64,000 nt of DNA, from NCBI RefSeq assembly GCF_003386205.1, contig NZ_QRDY01000019.1:1-64000 (forward strand), written 5' to 3'. The notes under the pieces were generated by a model that saw only the letters and a program-made list of their open reading frames with translations, was not told the origin of the DNA and ran no database searches. The position numbers were made by a program, and so were the translations under genes. The stretch comes from Cohnella lupini (lineage in GTDB: Bacteria; Bacillota; Bacilli; Paenibacillales; Paenibacillaceae). Below are positions 52,672-61,242 of the stretch, piece by piece (the stretch's first letter is position 1; each line of letters opens with the position of its first letter).

Positions 52672-52768
52672 ATATGATAGCTCCTGTTCTAGTCAAGTTT
52701 GACGAGTATTAGCTTTCCTCACATATTAGGCGCTACCTAACAAGCGTATTGCGGTCTTCTCTATGAAT

Positions 52769-54727
52769 TTAATGCGTGGGCATTGGCAATAATAATAGAT
52801 TAATAGGCAGCATCATACCTGCGGCGGGAACGAAGGTAATGATCACCGATTCTGTCGTATCCCCTGTCTTGTATAACATTCCTACTTCGTTCGGATTGGC
52901 GAGAATGCTAGTGTTCGTCGCATACACGACTTGTCCGTTGATGATAAAAGCCCCTGCATAGTGTCCGCCTCGCGGATTCAAGGCTATCGCCGTATGCGGC
53001 ATGACGTTATTCATTCTGAGCGTATACAATACGCCGTAATTTCCGAAATTGAGTACCGGGGTATTTGTCGTTTTGTCGATTCCGCTAATTCTCGTGTCTT
53101 TAACGTTATCGGCTATTATAATACGGCTCTTCTCCATGCCAATCGTTTGATTAATCACGATCGTACGGTTTGCTTTATCGAAAGTACCGCGAATGTGTAC
53201 ATCGTGGCTAGGCAAAACCTGCAAGGAAGGAAGCGAACTCGTCAGGTCGCGGCTAGCGTCGATCGCCACTACTTGAACCTTAAGACTCGCATTCATCTGC
53301 ACGTCGGCGAGCATGGAGTAAACTTGACCCGGTTTAACGGATTGGCTGCTGAATTCTTGGAACAGCAGGCGACTTTCCCCCGGGGGAATCTGTACGTAGG
53401 AATACTTGGGATTCTGCAATGCTTCGAGGTACCTCCCCGTGCTCGCGCGCCCTACCGTCGATACGTATACATTAGGCCCGCCGCTCCCCGTTGCTCCGAT
53501 TCTCACGGTTGCCGGAACTGCGGTCTCGTTGGTGACAAGAATGTATATTTTCATCGGTACCGTGCGATTGTTGATATTATGCAGTAGGAATCTCACGTTT
53601 CCGGACACAGTATCCTCGTAATAGATTCCTTCGTCTATCATCGTTTCTGGGCTGTTAGCTCTAATAAAGGTTTGTTCGTGATCGTTGATCGTATAGTTAA
53701 TTTCAGGAAATCTTAGTACCGAAGAACCTACGATTCCGAACTTCTCGCCCGGCTCCGTATACAGCAGATCGAATTCTTCCTTAGTGTAGAGCGTTTCATC
53801 CAATATCGTAATGGTCCTGAAGAATTCGCTAATTGCTCCATTCGCATCCGTAACGACTAATTTAATGATTTGCGGTCCGGGCACGAAAAATCCGCGTTCG
53901 TTATTCGTCCATAACGAGCTCTCGATCCGGTTCTCATCGTCCGTGCTCAGATCCGTATAGCGGATGAATTCCCCCATCTTGTACGTGTCCTTATCCGTCG
54001 TAAAGGAAGCGACAGGCGGTTGATTCGGCGGTTTGACCGTTATCGTAACGGTGTAGGGATCGCTCCAGATTCCGTTGGAGTCCTGTACCCAATGGGATAC
54101 CGTATATGTACCTGCTTGATCGAATACCTGAATCTTATTCTCCCAACGTTCATCCATAATGGATAGACCTCTTGGGTGATAGGACATATCCGTATAATCG
54201 ACCTGAGTCTGCGTAGCGTAAGGATTCAAATCCGATACGGAGAATTCGGCCACGGGCTTTGAATCCCAGCTCAATTCGATCTTCTTCTCCTTAGGGATCG
54301 ACTTTAAGTTAATGCCGAAATGAAGCGTAAGAGTTCTCAAAGGAACCATGAGCGTGCCCTTCAGTAGATAAGGCGTCCCGACTCCCTTGTATCCGGAGTT
54401 CCCGTTGAGCGCGTAAGAAGAGTTTCCAACCGTGAATCGAAGCTCCGTTTCCCCGTTGCTTAAACGATATTGTTTGCTCTTCGAATCGTAAACGGTAGTA
54501 CCGTATACTTCTTTCATAATAGACCTTGCTGCAATGTAGGTTACGCCTTTAACCGCAGTGAGCGGTTGCGTAGCCATGACTGTCAAACCATTATGTATCA
54601 TCTGTTTCGAATTCTGGATGAGAACGAGCTTCTCCATTCCGTCGGCGCTTCCCTCTGCATGAACCGGGAGTGCAATCGAGAATATCAGCAATACCGCAAT
54701 GAATAATGGCGTAATCCTGTGTTTCAT
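52769..54727 (-). CDS. secreted stalk + PKD-like multidomain protein
   Basis: 652 residues. Signal peptide 1-25 (ending PVHAEG), then a stalk domain with TYIAARSIMKEVYGTTV and LMVPLRTLTLHFGINLK (to about 155). A segment that includes a PKD/Ig-like domain (~215-315, PPVASFTTDKDTYKMGEFI) follows, with a long beta-rich C-terminal region (330-652) of no known family. The ATG at 54727 has GGGAG 7-8 nt upstream; a start at 54760 is unsupported. Exported and probably at the cell surface. Third stalk protein in a row. Confidence 0.85.
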   Translation of the reverse strand: MKHRITPLFIAVLLIFSIALPVHAEGSADGMEKLVLIQNSKQMIHNGLTVMATQPLTAVKGVTYIAARSIMKEVYGTTVYDSKSKQYRLSNGETELRFTVGNSSYALNGNSGYKGVGTPYLLKGTLMVPLRTLTLHFGINLKSIPKEKKIELSWDSKPVAEFSVSDLNPYATQTQVDYTDMSYHPRGLSIMDERWENKIQVFDQAGTYTVSHWVQDSNGIWSDPYTVTITVKPPNQPPVASFTTDKDTYKMGEFIRYTDLSTDDENRIESSLWTNNERGFFVPGPQIIKLVVTDANGAISEFFRTITILDETLYTKEEFDLLYTEPGEKFGIVGSSVLRFPEINYTINDHEQTFIRANSPETMIDEGIYYEDTVSGNVRFLLHNINNRTVPMKIYILVTNETAVPATVRIGATGSGGPNVYVSTVGRASTGRYLEALQNPKYSYVQIPPGESRLLFQEFSSQSVKPGQVYSMLADVQMNASLKVQVVAIDASRDLTSSLPSLQVLPSHDVHIRGTFDKANRTIVINQTIGMEKSRIIIADNVKDTRISGIDKTTNTPVLNFGNYGVLYTLRMNNVMPHTAIALNPRGGHYAGAFIINGQVVYATNTSILANPNEVGMLYKTGDTTESVIITFVPAAGMMLPINLLLLPMPTH

Positions 54728-54916
54728 AATTTGCTCCCTCTGATCTGAATCGTTAATCAAACATCCGTTTATTTAATCTATAGTAAAGACACCTCTTTCT
54801 GGGAAAGGTTGCTATATTCCTGAAATTATTCTAACTTCCATATTCTATTATTTTCTCGTAGTGCTGACGTGCCAAATATTCGCATCAAGCATATATCGAA
54901 CGATTGATTCAGTTTA

Positions 54917-54954
54917 AAAAAGAAAAGAGAGCGAAGAGTTTTCACTTCACTCTC
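54917..54954 (-). terminator. terminator of the ABC importer operon
   Basis: Minus strand GAGAGTGAAG pairs with CTTCGCTCTC (one G-T), followed by TTTTCTTTTTT. About 55 bp past the stop at 55009. Confidence 0.8.
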
Positions 54955-55008
54955 AATTGAGAATCCGACTTGCTTCAGACAGCCCGATAACGGGGCCGGA
55001 ATGCTAGA

Positions 55009-55857
55009 TTACCCTTTAACTCCACCCGCTGTCATGCCCTCGATAAAATATTTCTGAAAGAAAAGGAATACGGCCAGAATCGGAAGAATCGCGAGAACCG
55101 CTCCGGCGATCAGCATGTCGAAGTTATTGCCGTATGGAGTCAGCAGCGTGGCCAGCCCGATCGGAATCGTAAGTTGTTCGTTGGTGCGAAGAACGATGAG
55201 CGGCCACAGGAAGTTGTTCCAACTGAAAAGGGCTTGCAGAATGGCCATCGACGAGAAAGCCGGCGCCATCAGGGGCATCATGATCCGAAAAAACGTTCCG
55301 AGCTCCGTACAGCCGTCTACGCGCGCGGCATCCAGAAAATCCCGGGGCAGCCCGGAGGCGTATTGCCGGAAGAAAAAGATCGGCAGCGGCGCCACGACGA
55401 ACGGAAGAATAATTCCCCACATGCTATTAATTAGATTGAGCGTTATCGAAAGCTTATACAGCGGAAGAATGATGATTTCAATGGGGATCATCGTCATCAC
55501 TAACACGAGAACGAAGACCAGGTTGCGGAAACGGAATTGATAGACGGCGAGTCCGTATCCGACCATCGACGAGAGCAAGAGGCAAAGTACGGTAAATACG
55601 GCCGAGATCAGCAAGCTGTTCCAGTACCAAGTTAAATAGAGCGATTCGCCGGTGAACAAGTAGGCATAGTTCTTGAACGAAAACAGCGCGGGGTCGATTT
55701 TCAGATTCAGTCCGAAACGCATCAATTCCTGGGCAGGCTTGAAGGAAGCGATGATCAGAGTGACGATCGGGAACACCGCGAATGCGCCGAACAAGGTGAA
55801 TAACAGAACCAGAAGTACGGAATTGACCGACCATTTACGTTTTTCAATGGTTTCCAC
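55009..55857 (-). CDS. sugar ABC transporter permease (MalG/LacG-like)
   Basis: A 282-residue permease with six helices and the EAA-type loop DAARVDGCTELGTFFRIMMP that docks on the ATPase. It belongs to the carbohydrate uptake type 1 family. It starts 3 bp after the stop of its partner permease. No ATP-binding subunit is in the operon. Bacillales importers of this type commonly share one MsmX-like ATPase encoded elsewhere. Confidence 0.93.
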   Translation of the reverse strand: METIEKRKWSVNSVLLVLLFTLFGAFAVFPIVTLIIASFKPAQELMRFGLNLKIDPALFSFKNYAYLFTGESLYLTWYWNSLLISAVFTVLCLLLSSMVGYGLAVYQFRFRNLVFVLVLVMTMIPIEIIILPLYKLSITLNLINSMWGIILPFVVAPLPIFFFRQYASGLPRDFLDAARVDGCTELGTFFRIMMPLMAPAFSSMAILQALFSWNNFLWPLIVLRTNEQLTIPIGLATLLTPYGNNFDMLIAGAVLAILPILAVFLFFQKYFIEGMTAGGVKG

Positions 55858-55860
55858 CGT

Positions 55861-56802
55861 TCATTCCTCCTTCCGGAACATGCCGAACAGCTTGAGCTGC
55901 ACGATGGTAATCGCAAAGGTGATCAGGAGAAGCACGATGCCGACGGCCGAACCGAGACCGAGATTATTCTGCTCGAGGCCGTTCCGGTATAAGTACCCGA
56001 CGATTGTCAGGCCGATATCATTCGGTGAGCGATTGCCCGCCCACAGCATGTAACTTTCGGTGAACATGGAATAGCCGCCGTAAATGCTGATCGTAAACAC
56101 ATAGATGCTTATCGGTTTCAGCAGGGGCAGCGTAATGCGGCTGAATTTGTTCCAGGTGTTGGCTCCGTCGATCTCCGCGGATTCATACAGTTCTATTGGA
56201 ATGTTCTGAAGACCGGCCATGAAGTAAAGCAGGTTCACGCCGATCCACCGCCAACACGCCAACAGAACAAGCGCGAACATGGCAAGTTCTTCACGGCGCA
56301 GCCAACGCTGCGGTTCAAACCCGATCGAGACGGCTATCGTATTCATCAGCGATCCTTCCAGTTCGCCGAAAGCCAGACGGAATACGGTACCGGCCACCAC
56401 GACCGAAGTGAGTGCCGGGATGAACAACGTGGATCGGAAGAAGTTTCGGAGCATCATCGCTTTCGAATTTAAGAAGACGGCCAGAACGAGCGGTACAGGA
56501 ATGAGGATGAGTAAGGTATACAGTGTATACTTGCTACTGTTGACGATGGCTTTCCAGAATATCGGGTTCCACAGCTTCTCATAGTTTTCGAGTCCTATGT
56601 ATTCGACCTGTCCGGGCAGTACCTGCTGAAAGCTCATATTCATCGCGGAAATAACCGGATAGACGAAAAATAGCGCAAACGAAATAAGAAATGGCAGGAT
56701 GAAGAACCACGGGGCGATTTTTTTCGAATACAGGATTCCGGTCAGCTTTCGTCCTTTGAACCCGCCCGTTTTGGTAGATGTTGCCGGGGAAGTGCTCTCC
56801 AT
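55861..56802 (-). CDS. sugar ABC transporter permease (MalF/LacF-like)
   Basis: A 313-residue permease with six helices after a cytoplasmic N-terminal ~35 residues. The EAA-type loop is LYESAEIDGANTWNKFSRITLP. It pairs with the MalG-like permease to form the channel. It lies 67 bp after the binding-protein gene, with a strong hairpin in that gap. Confidence 0.93.
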   Translation of the reverse strand: MESTSPATSTKTGGFKGRKLTGILYSKKIAPWFFILPFLISFALFFVYPVISAMNMSFQQVLPGQVEYIGLENYEKLWNPIFWKAIVNSSKYTLYTLLILIPVPLVLAVFLNSKAMMLRNFFRSTLFIPALTSVVVAGTVFRLAFGELEGSLMNTIAVSIGFEPQRWLRREELAMFALVLLACWRWIGVNLLYFMAGLQNIPIELYESAEIDGANTWNKFSRITLPLLKPISIYVFTISIYGGYSMFTESYMLWAGNRSPNDIGLTIVGYLYRNGLEQNNLGLGSAVGIVLLLITFAITIVQLKLFGMFRKEE

Positions 56803-56823
56803 AGGAGGCCCGCCTTTCGTATC

Positions 56824-56861
56824 CCGGCACCGCCGGCCCAGACAAGGCCGCGCGGTGCCGG
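56824..56861 (-). other. intercistronic hairpin between binding protein and permease genes
   Basis: CCGGCACCGC pairs with GCGGTGCCGG, with a further CGGCC/GGCCG pair inside. No T-run follows. Such hairpins typically protect the upstream message and reduce readthrough, giving more binding protein than permease. Confidence 0.65.
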
Positions 56862-56869
56862 ACGTTATG

Positions 56870-58195
56870 CTATTTCAGTTGAGCCGCAGTATCGGATAAC
56901 ACCTTATCAACATCCTCGTTGTCCAGGAGAATGCGCGTCATTACGCTTGTTTTGAAAGCGTCCGAAATCGTCGGCGTTTGTTCGTTAATGATGACACCTT
57001 CTATCTCGCTCTTCACTTGCGTAAGAACATCGAAAATATTAGGCCCGAAATAATCCGTGAATTTGTTCGACTCCTTCAGCTCCGGCGCATCCCAGACATC
57101 CGAACGGAGCGGGTCGAAACCGAGTTGTTTCCAAATCTCGATGTTGCCTTCCTTGGAGAGCTTGGCGTAAGCCAGGAAAGACTTCGCTGCCTCCTGGTTT
57201 TTGGACGTTTTGGTCACCGCCGTACCGGTGCCTCCCATGCCTGCGGAACGGGGCTCACCCTGGTTCCACATCGGCATTGGCTTAATTACGATCTTCCCTT
57301 TGAGATCCGGCATATAGTCGGTGAACCGACCCATGTACCACATCGGCATCCAAACCGAAGCGGCCCCGCCTCCGTTCATCATGCCGTAATACTCTTCTGC
57401 GTGATGGTTGCCTCCTGGCGTCAAAACCGCGATTTTGGACTTGATCAGATTCTGCTGCCATTTCAACGGTCCGGAAACGATTGGGCTCGTGATGTTCAGC
57501 TGTCCGTCGGCGGTTTGCAGATCATCTTTTCCGGGAGCCTGCGCCACTTGAGGCATGAGCGACCAAATGTCGGATGTCTCGAGCGTCGTCATCGGAACGC
57601 CCGCGGAATCCAGCACTTTTTTGCCCGCCGCTTCATAATCGGCCCATGTCACGATTTCATCCGGATTCACTCCGGCTTTGTCCAGAATTTCTTTGTTGTA
57701 GTAAATGACCGCCGCTCCGACGTGAAAGTCTATGCCATAGTACTGACCGTCCTTGGCGTAGATGTCTAATCTGGATTTGACTAGGTTGCCGAGTTCCGGA
57801 TCGACGATGTCGTTGAGAGGAACGAGCTGAGGTTCTCCCTTGAGGAAGTTAGGAAATTTGTTAAGCTCGATATCTGCCAGGTCGGGCGCCCCGGTGCCCG
57901 ACTGAAGGGCTACGAGCAATTTGTTGTGCATGTCGTCATACGGATAGACATTGACGGTGAGTTGAATTTTCTTATCCGAATGGGCTTCGTTCCAACGTTT
58001 TGCCATGTCGTCATAGAACGTCTTGTGCAGTTCGTTGAACGTCCACATTTCCAACTTGGTCTCCCCGGATGAACTTCCTGAATCGGAAGAGGAAGCGGAT
58101 GGTGAACTTTCCGAATTGCCCCCGCTTGAACAAGCGGTCATTACCATAACAAGCGCAACCATCAGACACAACATTGAAAGCAAATGCTTTTTCAC
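56870..58195 (-). CDS. sugar ABC transporter solute-binding lipoprotein
   Basis: A 441-residue extracytoplasmic solute-binding protein (family 1, SBP_bac_1). The signal peptide has lipobox MTACS, then a Ser/Gly-rich linker. Typical segments follow: LEMWTFNELHKTFYDDMAKRW, IYYNKEILDKAGVNPDE and MGGTGTAVTKTSKNQEAAKSF. It captures an oligosaccharide or sugar for the two permeases downstream. First gene of the operon. The likely regulator is encoded divergently. The sugar cannot be named from sequence. Confidence 0.94.
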   Translation of the reverse strand: MKKHLLSMLCLMVALVMVMTACSSGGNSESSPSASSSDSGSSSGETKLEMWTFNELHKTFYDDMAKRWNEAHSDKKIQLTVNVYPYDDMHNKLLVALQSGTGAPDLADIELNKFPNFLKGEPQLVPLNDIVDPELGNLVKSRLDIYAKDGQYYGIDFHVGAAVIYYNKEILDKAGVNPDEIVTWADYEAAGKKVLDSAGVPMTTLETSDIWSLMPQVAQAPGKDDLQTADGQLNITSPIVSGPLKWQQNLIKSKIAVLTPGGNHHAEEYYGMMNGGGAASVWMPMWYMGRFTDYMPDLKGKIVIKPMPMWNQGEPRSAGMGGTGTAVTKTSKNQEAAKSFLAYAKLSKEGNIEIWKQLGFDPLRSDVWDAPELKESNKFTDYFGPNIFDVLTQVKSEIEGVIINEQTPTISDAFKTSVMTRILLDNEDVDKVLSDTAAQLK

Positions 58196-58356
58196 ATCTT
58201 ATCCCCCTCGAAATTAGGTTGGTACATTTGCATCCCGTGCAGGATACAAGACGGAGTTGCCGTGTCAGACTGACCCGGAAGTTTTACTTTAATAAAACCT
58301 AAATCTGTTTACTGATTTATCATAAATACCAGCATTTAACTTTGTCAACACCTAAA

Positions 58357-58370
58357 TAAAAGCGCTTACT
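58357..58370. promoter_or_regulatory. cre-like catabolite site
   Basis: TAAAAGCGCTTACT matches the CcpA consensus TGWAANCGNTNWCA except at two edge positions. It lies ~160 bp upstream of the binding-protein gene, in the divergent promoter region. Confidence 0.5.
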
Positions 58371-58459
58371 ATTCATTTATGTAACTGCTGATAGGCATGA
58401 ATGTTGATCTCCGATTTAATATATTGACATTATATGGCGAAAATAAGCCCAAGCTATTC

Positions 58460-58503
58460 TCAATATTTCGCTTTTTGTTTATAATGTATTAAAACAATAT
58501 TGA
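58460..58503. promoter_or_regulatory. putative operator of the divergent regulator
   Basis: Inverted repeat TCAATATT (58460-58467) and AATATTGA (58496-58503) flank a TATAAT -10 (58480-58485) on the plus strand. A protein bound to both arms would cover the promoter, so autoregulation is plausible. Confidence 0.45.
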
Positions 58504-58527
58504 TGGAAATTACGGGAGGTTTTCCGG

Positions 58528-59442
58528 TTGATCCATATCAAAGAACTTAGATCCGGTCTAAAAATTTTTAAAGCCTTGAGCTCCGAAATTAGAATTGAGA
58601 TTCTGGAAATGCTGGCCAAGCACAACAGCCTCAATCTAAACGAAATTGCCGAGAAGCTCGGGCTGACCAACGGCGCCATCACTATGCACATCAAAAAGCT
58701 AGAAGAAAGCGGCTTGATCGATATCACTACGGCAGTCGGCAAACACGGAATCCAGAAGATTTGTTATCTGAACGAGGATATGCTCTCTGTCGATCTGCAC
58801 CATGAAGGCGCGGGCAATAATCTGTATGAAGTCGAAATTAAGGTCGGTCATTACACGGATTACCGGGTGGAACCGACATGCGGCCTGGCGACTGAAGACA
58901 GTATCATTGGAGAATTCGACAATCCCAGCTATTTTGCGGATCCTCAGCGAATCAACGCGGGAATCGTCTGGTTAACACGCGGTTACCTGGAATATCGGAT
59001 CCCAAACTATCTGAAGCCGCGGCAACGGTTCAGCGAGCTGCAATTCATTATGGAGCTCGGCTCCGAAGCGCCGTGTTACAATAACGACTATCCTTCCGAC
59101 ATCGTCTTCTCGGTGAACAATAAAGAAGTCGGCATGTGGACGTCGCCCGGGGATTTCGGCGGCGAGAAAGGGAAAGTCGCGCCCAATTGGTGGCCTCCCC
59201 ATCTGAACCAATATGGTTTGTTAAAAATGGTTCGTATCAACGAAAACGGCACCTTCCTCGACGGCATACGGATATCCGAAACGACTATCAACGACGTCTC
59301 GCTGCAGCAGAACTCCGACATCAAGTTCCGGGTAGGCGTCTGCGAAACCGGACAGATTGGCGGGCTTACGATCTATGGCTCGCATTTTGGAAATTATAAT
59401 CAGGATTTGATCGTCAGAGTACTTTACGATGTAGTCGAATGA
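58528..59442 (+). CDS. ArsR-fold transcriptional regulator with a C-terminal ligand-type domain
   Basis: 304 residues from a TTG with GGGAGG 8 nt upstream. Residues 1-85 form an ArsR-like winged helix (FKALSSEIRIEILEMLAKH, IAEKLGLTNGAITMHIKKLE). The remaining ~215 residues are a beta-rich domain with a PSDIVFSVNNKEVGMW segment. ArsR-type regulators of this long form are found next to sugar ABC importers in Paenibacillaceae. No metal-binding Cys motif is present, so a sugar effector is more likely than a metal. Divergent from the importer operon; convergent with the cohesin-SLH gene. Confidence 0.82.
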   Translation: MIHIKELRSGLKIFKALSSEIRIEILEMLAKHNSLNLNEIAEKLGLTNGAITMHIKKLEESGLIDITTAVGKHGIQKICYLNEDMLSVDLHHEGAGNNLYEVEIKVGHYTDYRVEPTCGLATEDSIIGEFDNPSYFADPQRINAGIVWLTRGYLEYRIPNYLKPRQRFSELQFIMELGSEAPCYNNDYPSDIVFSVNNKEVGMWTSPGDFGGEKGKVAPNWWPPHLNQYGLLKMVRINENGTFLDGIRISETTINDVSLQQNSDIKFRVGVCETGQIGGLTIYGSHFGNYNQDLIVRVLYDVVE

Positions 59443-59487
59443 CCGCTTGAGCTGGTTTATCGGAGGAAATCGTCCGATGTATAATCG

Positions 59488-59518
59488 AAATCCCGCTCGC
59501 TTAAGGAGCGGGATTTTC
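59488..59518. terminator. bidirectional terminator
   Basis: AAATCCCGCTC pairs perfectly with GAGCGGGATTT around GCTTAAG, with T tails. Serves the convergent regulator and anchor genes. Confidence 0.8.
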
Positions 59519-59520
59519 GT

Positions 59521-61194
59521 TTAGATCCGCTGGATTAGCCGGTATAGAATCACCGCGGCTTGCGCCCTGTTCGCTTGCGCTTTCGGTTCGTATTTGCCGT
59601 CCGCCATGCCTTGGATTAGTTCGCCTTTCTGCATGGATTTGACGGCTTGTAACGCGTATGCGGAAACAGCCGATTGGTCGGAAAATGAAGCCGGAGCGGT
59701 CCCCGTGCCAATCCCCAGGTCGGCTTTCAGAGCCTCGGCAGTCTGGAAGATGATAACTGCCATGTCCTGCCTCGTAATGGGGTCGTTCACCCCGAAGGTG
59801 CCGTCCGTCTTGCCTTTCACGATGCCCAACTTCTGCGCGGACGCGATTGCGCTCTCATACCACGCGCCTGATTTGATGTCGCGGAACGTGCTTGTGGCGT
59901 CATCGTCGATCAAATCGACCGCGCCCATGAGCATCCGGATGAACTCGGCACGGGTGATCAGTCGTTTCGGCTGGAACGAGCCGTTGCCCGTTCCGGCTGC
60001 GATGTCGCGGGCGGCTAGCGCCTCGACGCTCTCCTGCGCCCATGCGAAGCCGGACAAGTCCTTGAAGGATACTTTCGCGAGAGCGGCGGCATAGGAGCCA
60101 AAGCGCCCGGGCTTGAAGATAACCGTTTCGGAGGAAAGGCTGTAACGGGCGTTCTTCACGACTTCCGTATGTCCGTCGATGTCGATGAAATAGGCGACTA
60201 CCCGGCCCGGAGCTTCCCCGGACTTCAACCGGTACGGAATCTCCACCGAGATCGGGCGCCCCTGCAATCCGTCGAGAGGTACGCCGTCGACCGATAGCTT
60301 AAAATTTAATATCGCAGAAGAGCTAATGAGATTCCTAACGCTTGCGGGCAAAGCCGCGGGATCCAAGGTGTTGACCGCCAGCGTGATCTTCCGTGAACCG
60401 GCTGTCAACACGCCGCGAGCCGGATCGACGGGGATCGTGACGACGGCCAGCCCGGTATCGATGAGGATTTCGTGAATCCGGGCGCTTTCCTTTAGCACCC
60501 TATCGACAGGCAGGGTGATCTCCGCGTTCCGGAACGGCAGTCCGTTCTCCTCCCGCACGACAATCCGCAGCTTTCCGTTCGCCGCCGTCTGAATCGCCTG
60601 CTCCATATCGCCGGATTGAAGCTCGATCTTCAGCGTCCCTTCTGCGTTCGTCTTGCCGTACATCGGAAAGCCGCCGTTACCGTCTCCAGGCTGGATGGAG
60701 AAATTCGAATGCTGGGCGGGAGTGAACTTATCCGCCATGACGTCAGAATGCACCAATTTCACGGAGGATAGCGTGATGGCCGCGTCTCCCGCTTTTTTCG
60801 CTTGGAAATCGAAAATCGCAATCGGCTTATCCCCGCTTACGCCGGATATCCGCCCTATTTTGGTATAGGCAAAGGTCACCTTGTTGCCGGAAACTACGGG
60901 GGATATGGAATATCCGCTCAGTTCGTCCGAGTTGCCTTTGGGCAATGCGTTCTTCGCCGAGAGGAACGTGAATTTGTCCGTGTCGTAGGTCACGACCGCC
61001 TCATATCCGTATACGTCGCTGAGCCCCGTCCCGCTGACCGTCAGACGAACCGTGTCGCCAGCGGAAATTTCCGATCGATCGGCATTGATTCGGAATACGG
61101 ACGCAGCCGCATTCGCCGAAGATTGCGGAAAACCTGAGAAGGACAGTATCGCAGCCAAGCAAAACAAGGTCCATTTCTTCGTCATCTTGTCCAA
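59521..61194 (-). CDS. cohesin-SLH surface anchoring protein
   Basis: 557 residues: signal peptide (1-29), a cohesin domain (~31-170, FRINADRSEISAGDTVRLTV and TFAYTKIGRISG), a central region of two beta domains (~185-370), and three SLH domains (~375-557, including ITRAEFIRMLMG, ITRQDMAVIIFQ and ANRAQAAVILYR). SLH repeats bind pyruvylated secondary wall polymer. The cohesin can dock dockerin-bearing enzymes, one of which is encoded 48 bp upstream in the same operon. It therefore looks like a one-cohesin cell-surface scaffold. Confidence 0.9.
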   Translation of the reverse strand: MDKMTKKWTLFCLAAILSFSGFPQSSANAAASVFRINADRSEISAGDTVRLTVSGTGLSDVYGYEAVVTYDTDKFTFLSAKNALPKGNSDELSGYSISPVVSGNKVTFAYTKIGRISGVSGDKPIAIFDFQAKKAGDAAITLSSVKLVHSDVMADKFTPAQHSNFSIQPGDGNGGFPMYGKTNAEGTLKIELQSGDMEQAIQTAANGKLRIVVREENGLPFRNAEITLPVDRVLKESARIHEILIDTGLAVVTIPVDPARGVLTAGSRKITLAVNTLDPAALPASVRNLISSSAILNFKLSVDGVPLDGLQGRPISVEIPYRLKSGEAPGRVVAYFIDIDGHTEVVKNARYSLSSETVIFKPGRFGSYAAALAKVSFKDLSGFAWAQESVEALAARDIAAGTGNGSFQPKRLITRAEFIRMLMGAVDLIDDDATSTFRDIKSGAWYESAIASAQKLGIVKGKTDGTFGVNDPITRQDMAVIIFQTAEALKADLGIGTGTAPASFSDQSAVSAYALQAVKSMQKGELIQGMADGKYEPKAQANRAQAAVILYRLIQRI

Positions 61195-61242
61195 CCTCCG
61201 CAGAGGAAAGAGGAAGAGAAGGCTCTCTTCCTCCCGCCTTTA

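Noticed and set aside
56978..57769. 263-codon open frame on the plus strand
   Set aside because: Antisense to the sugar-binding lipoprotein gene, which has clear family motifs.
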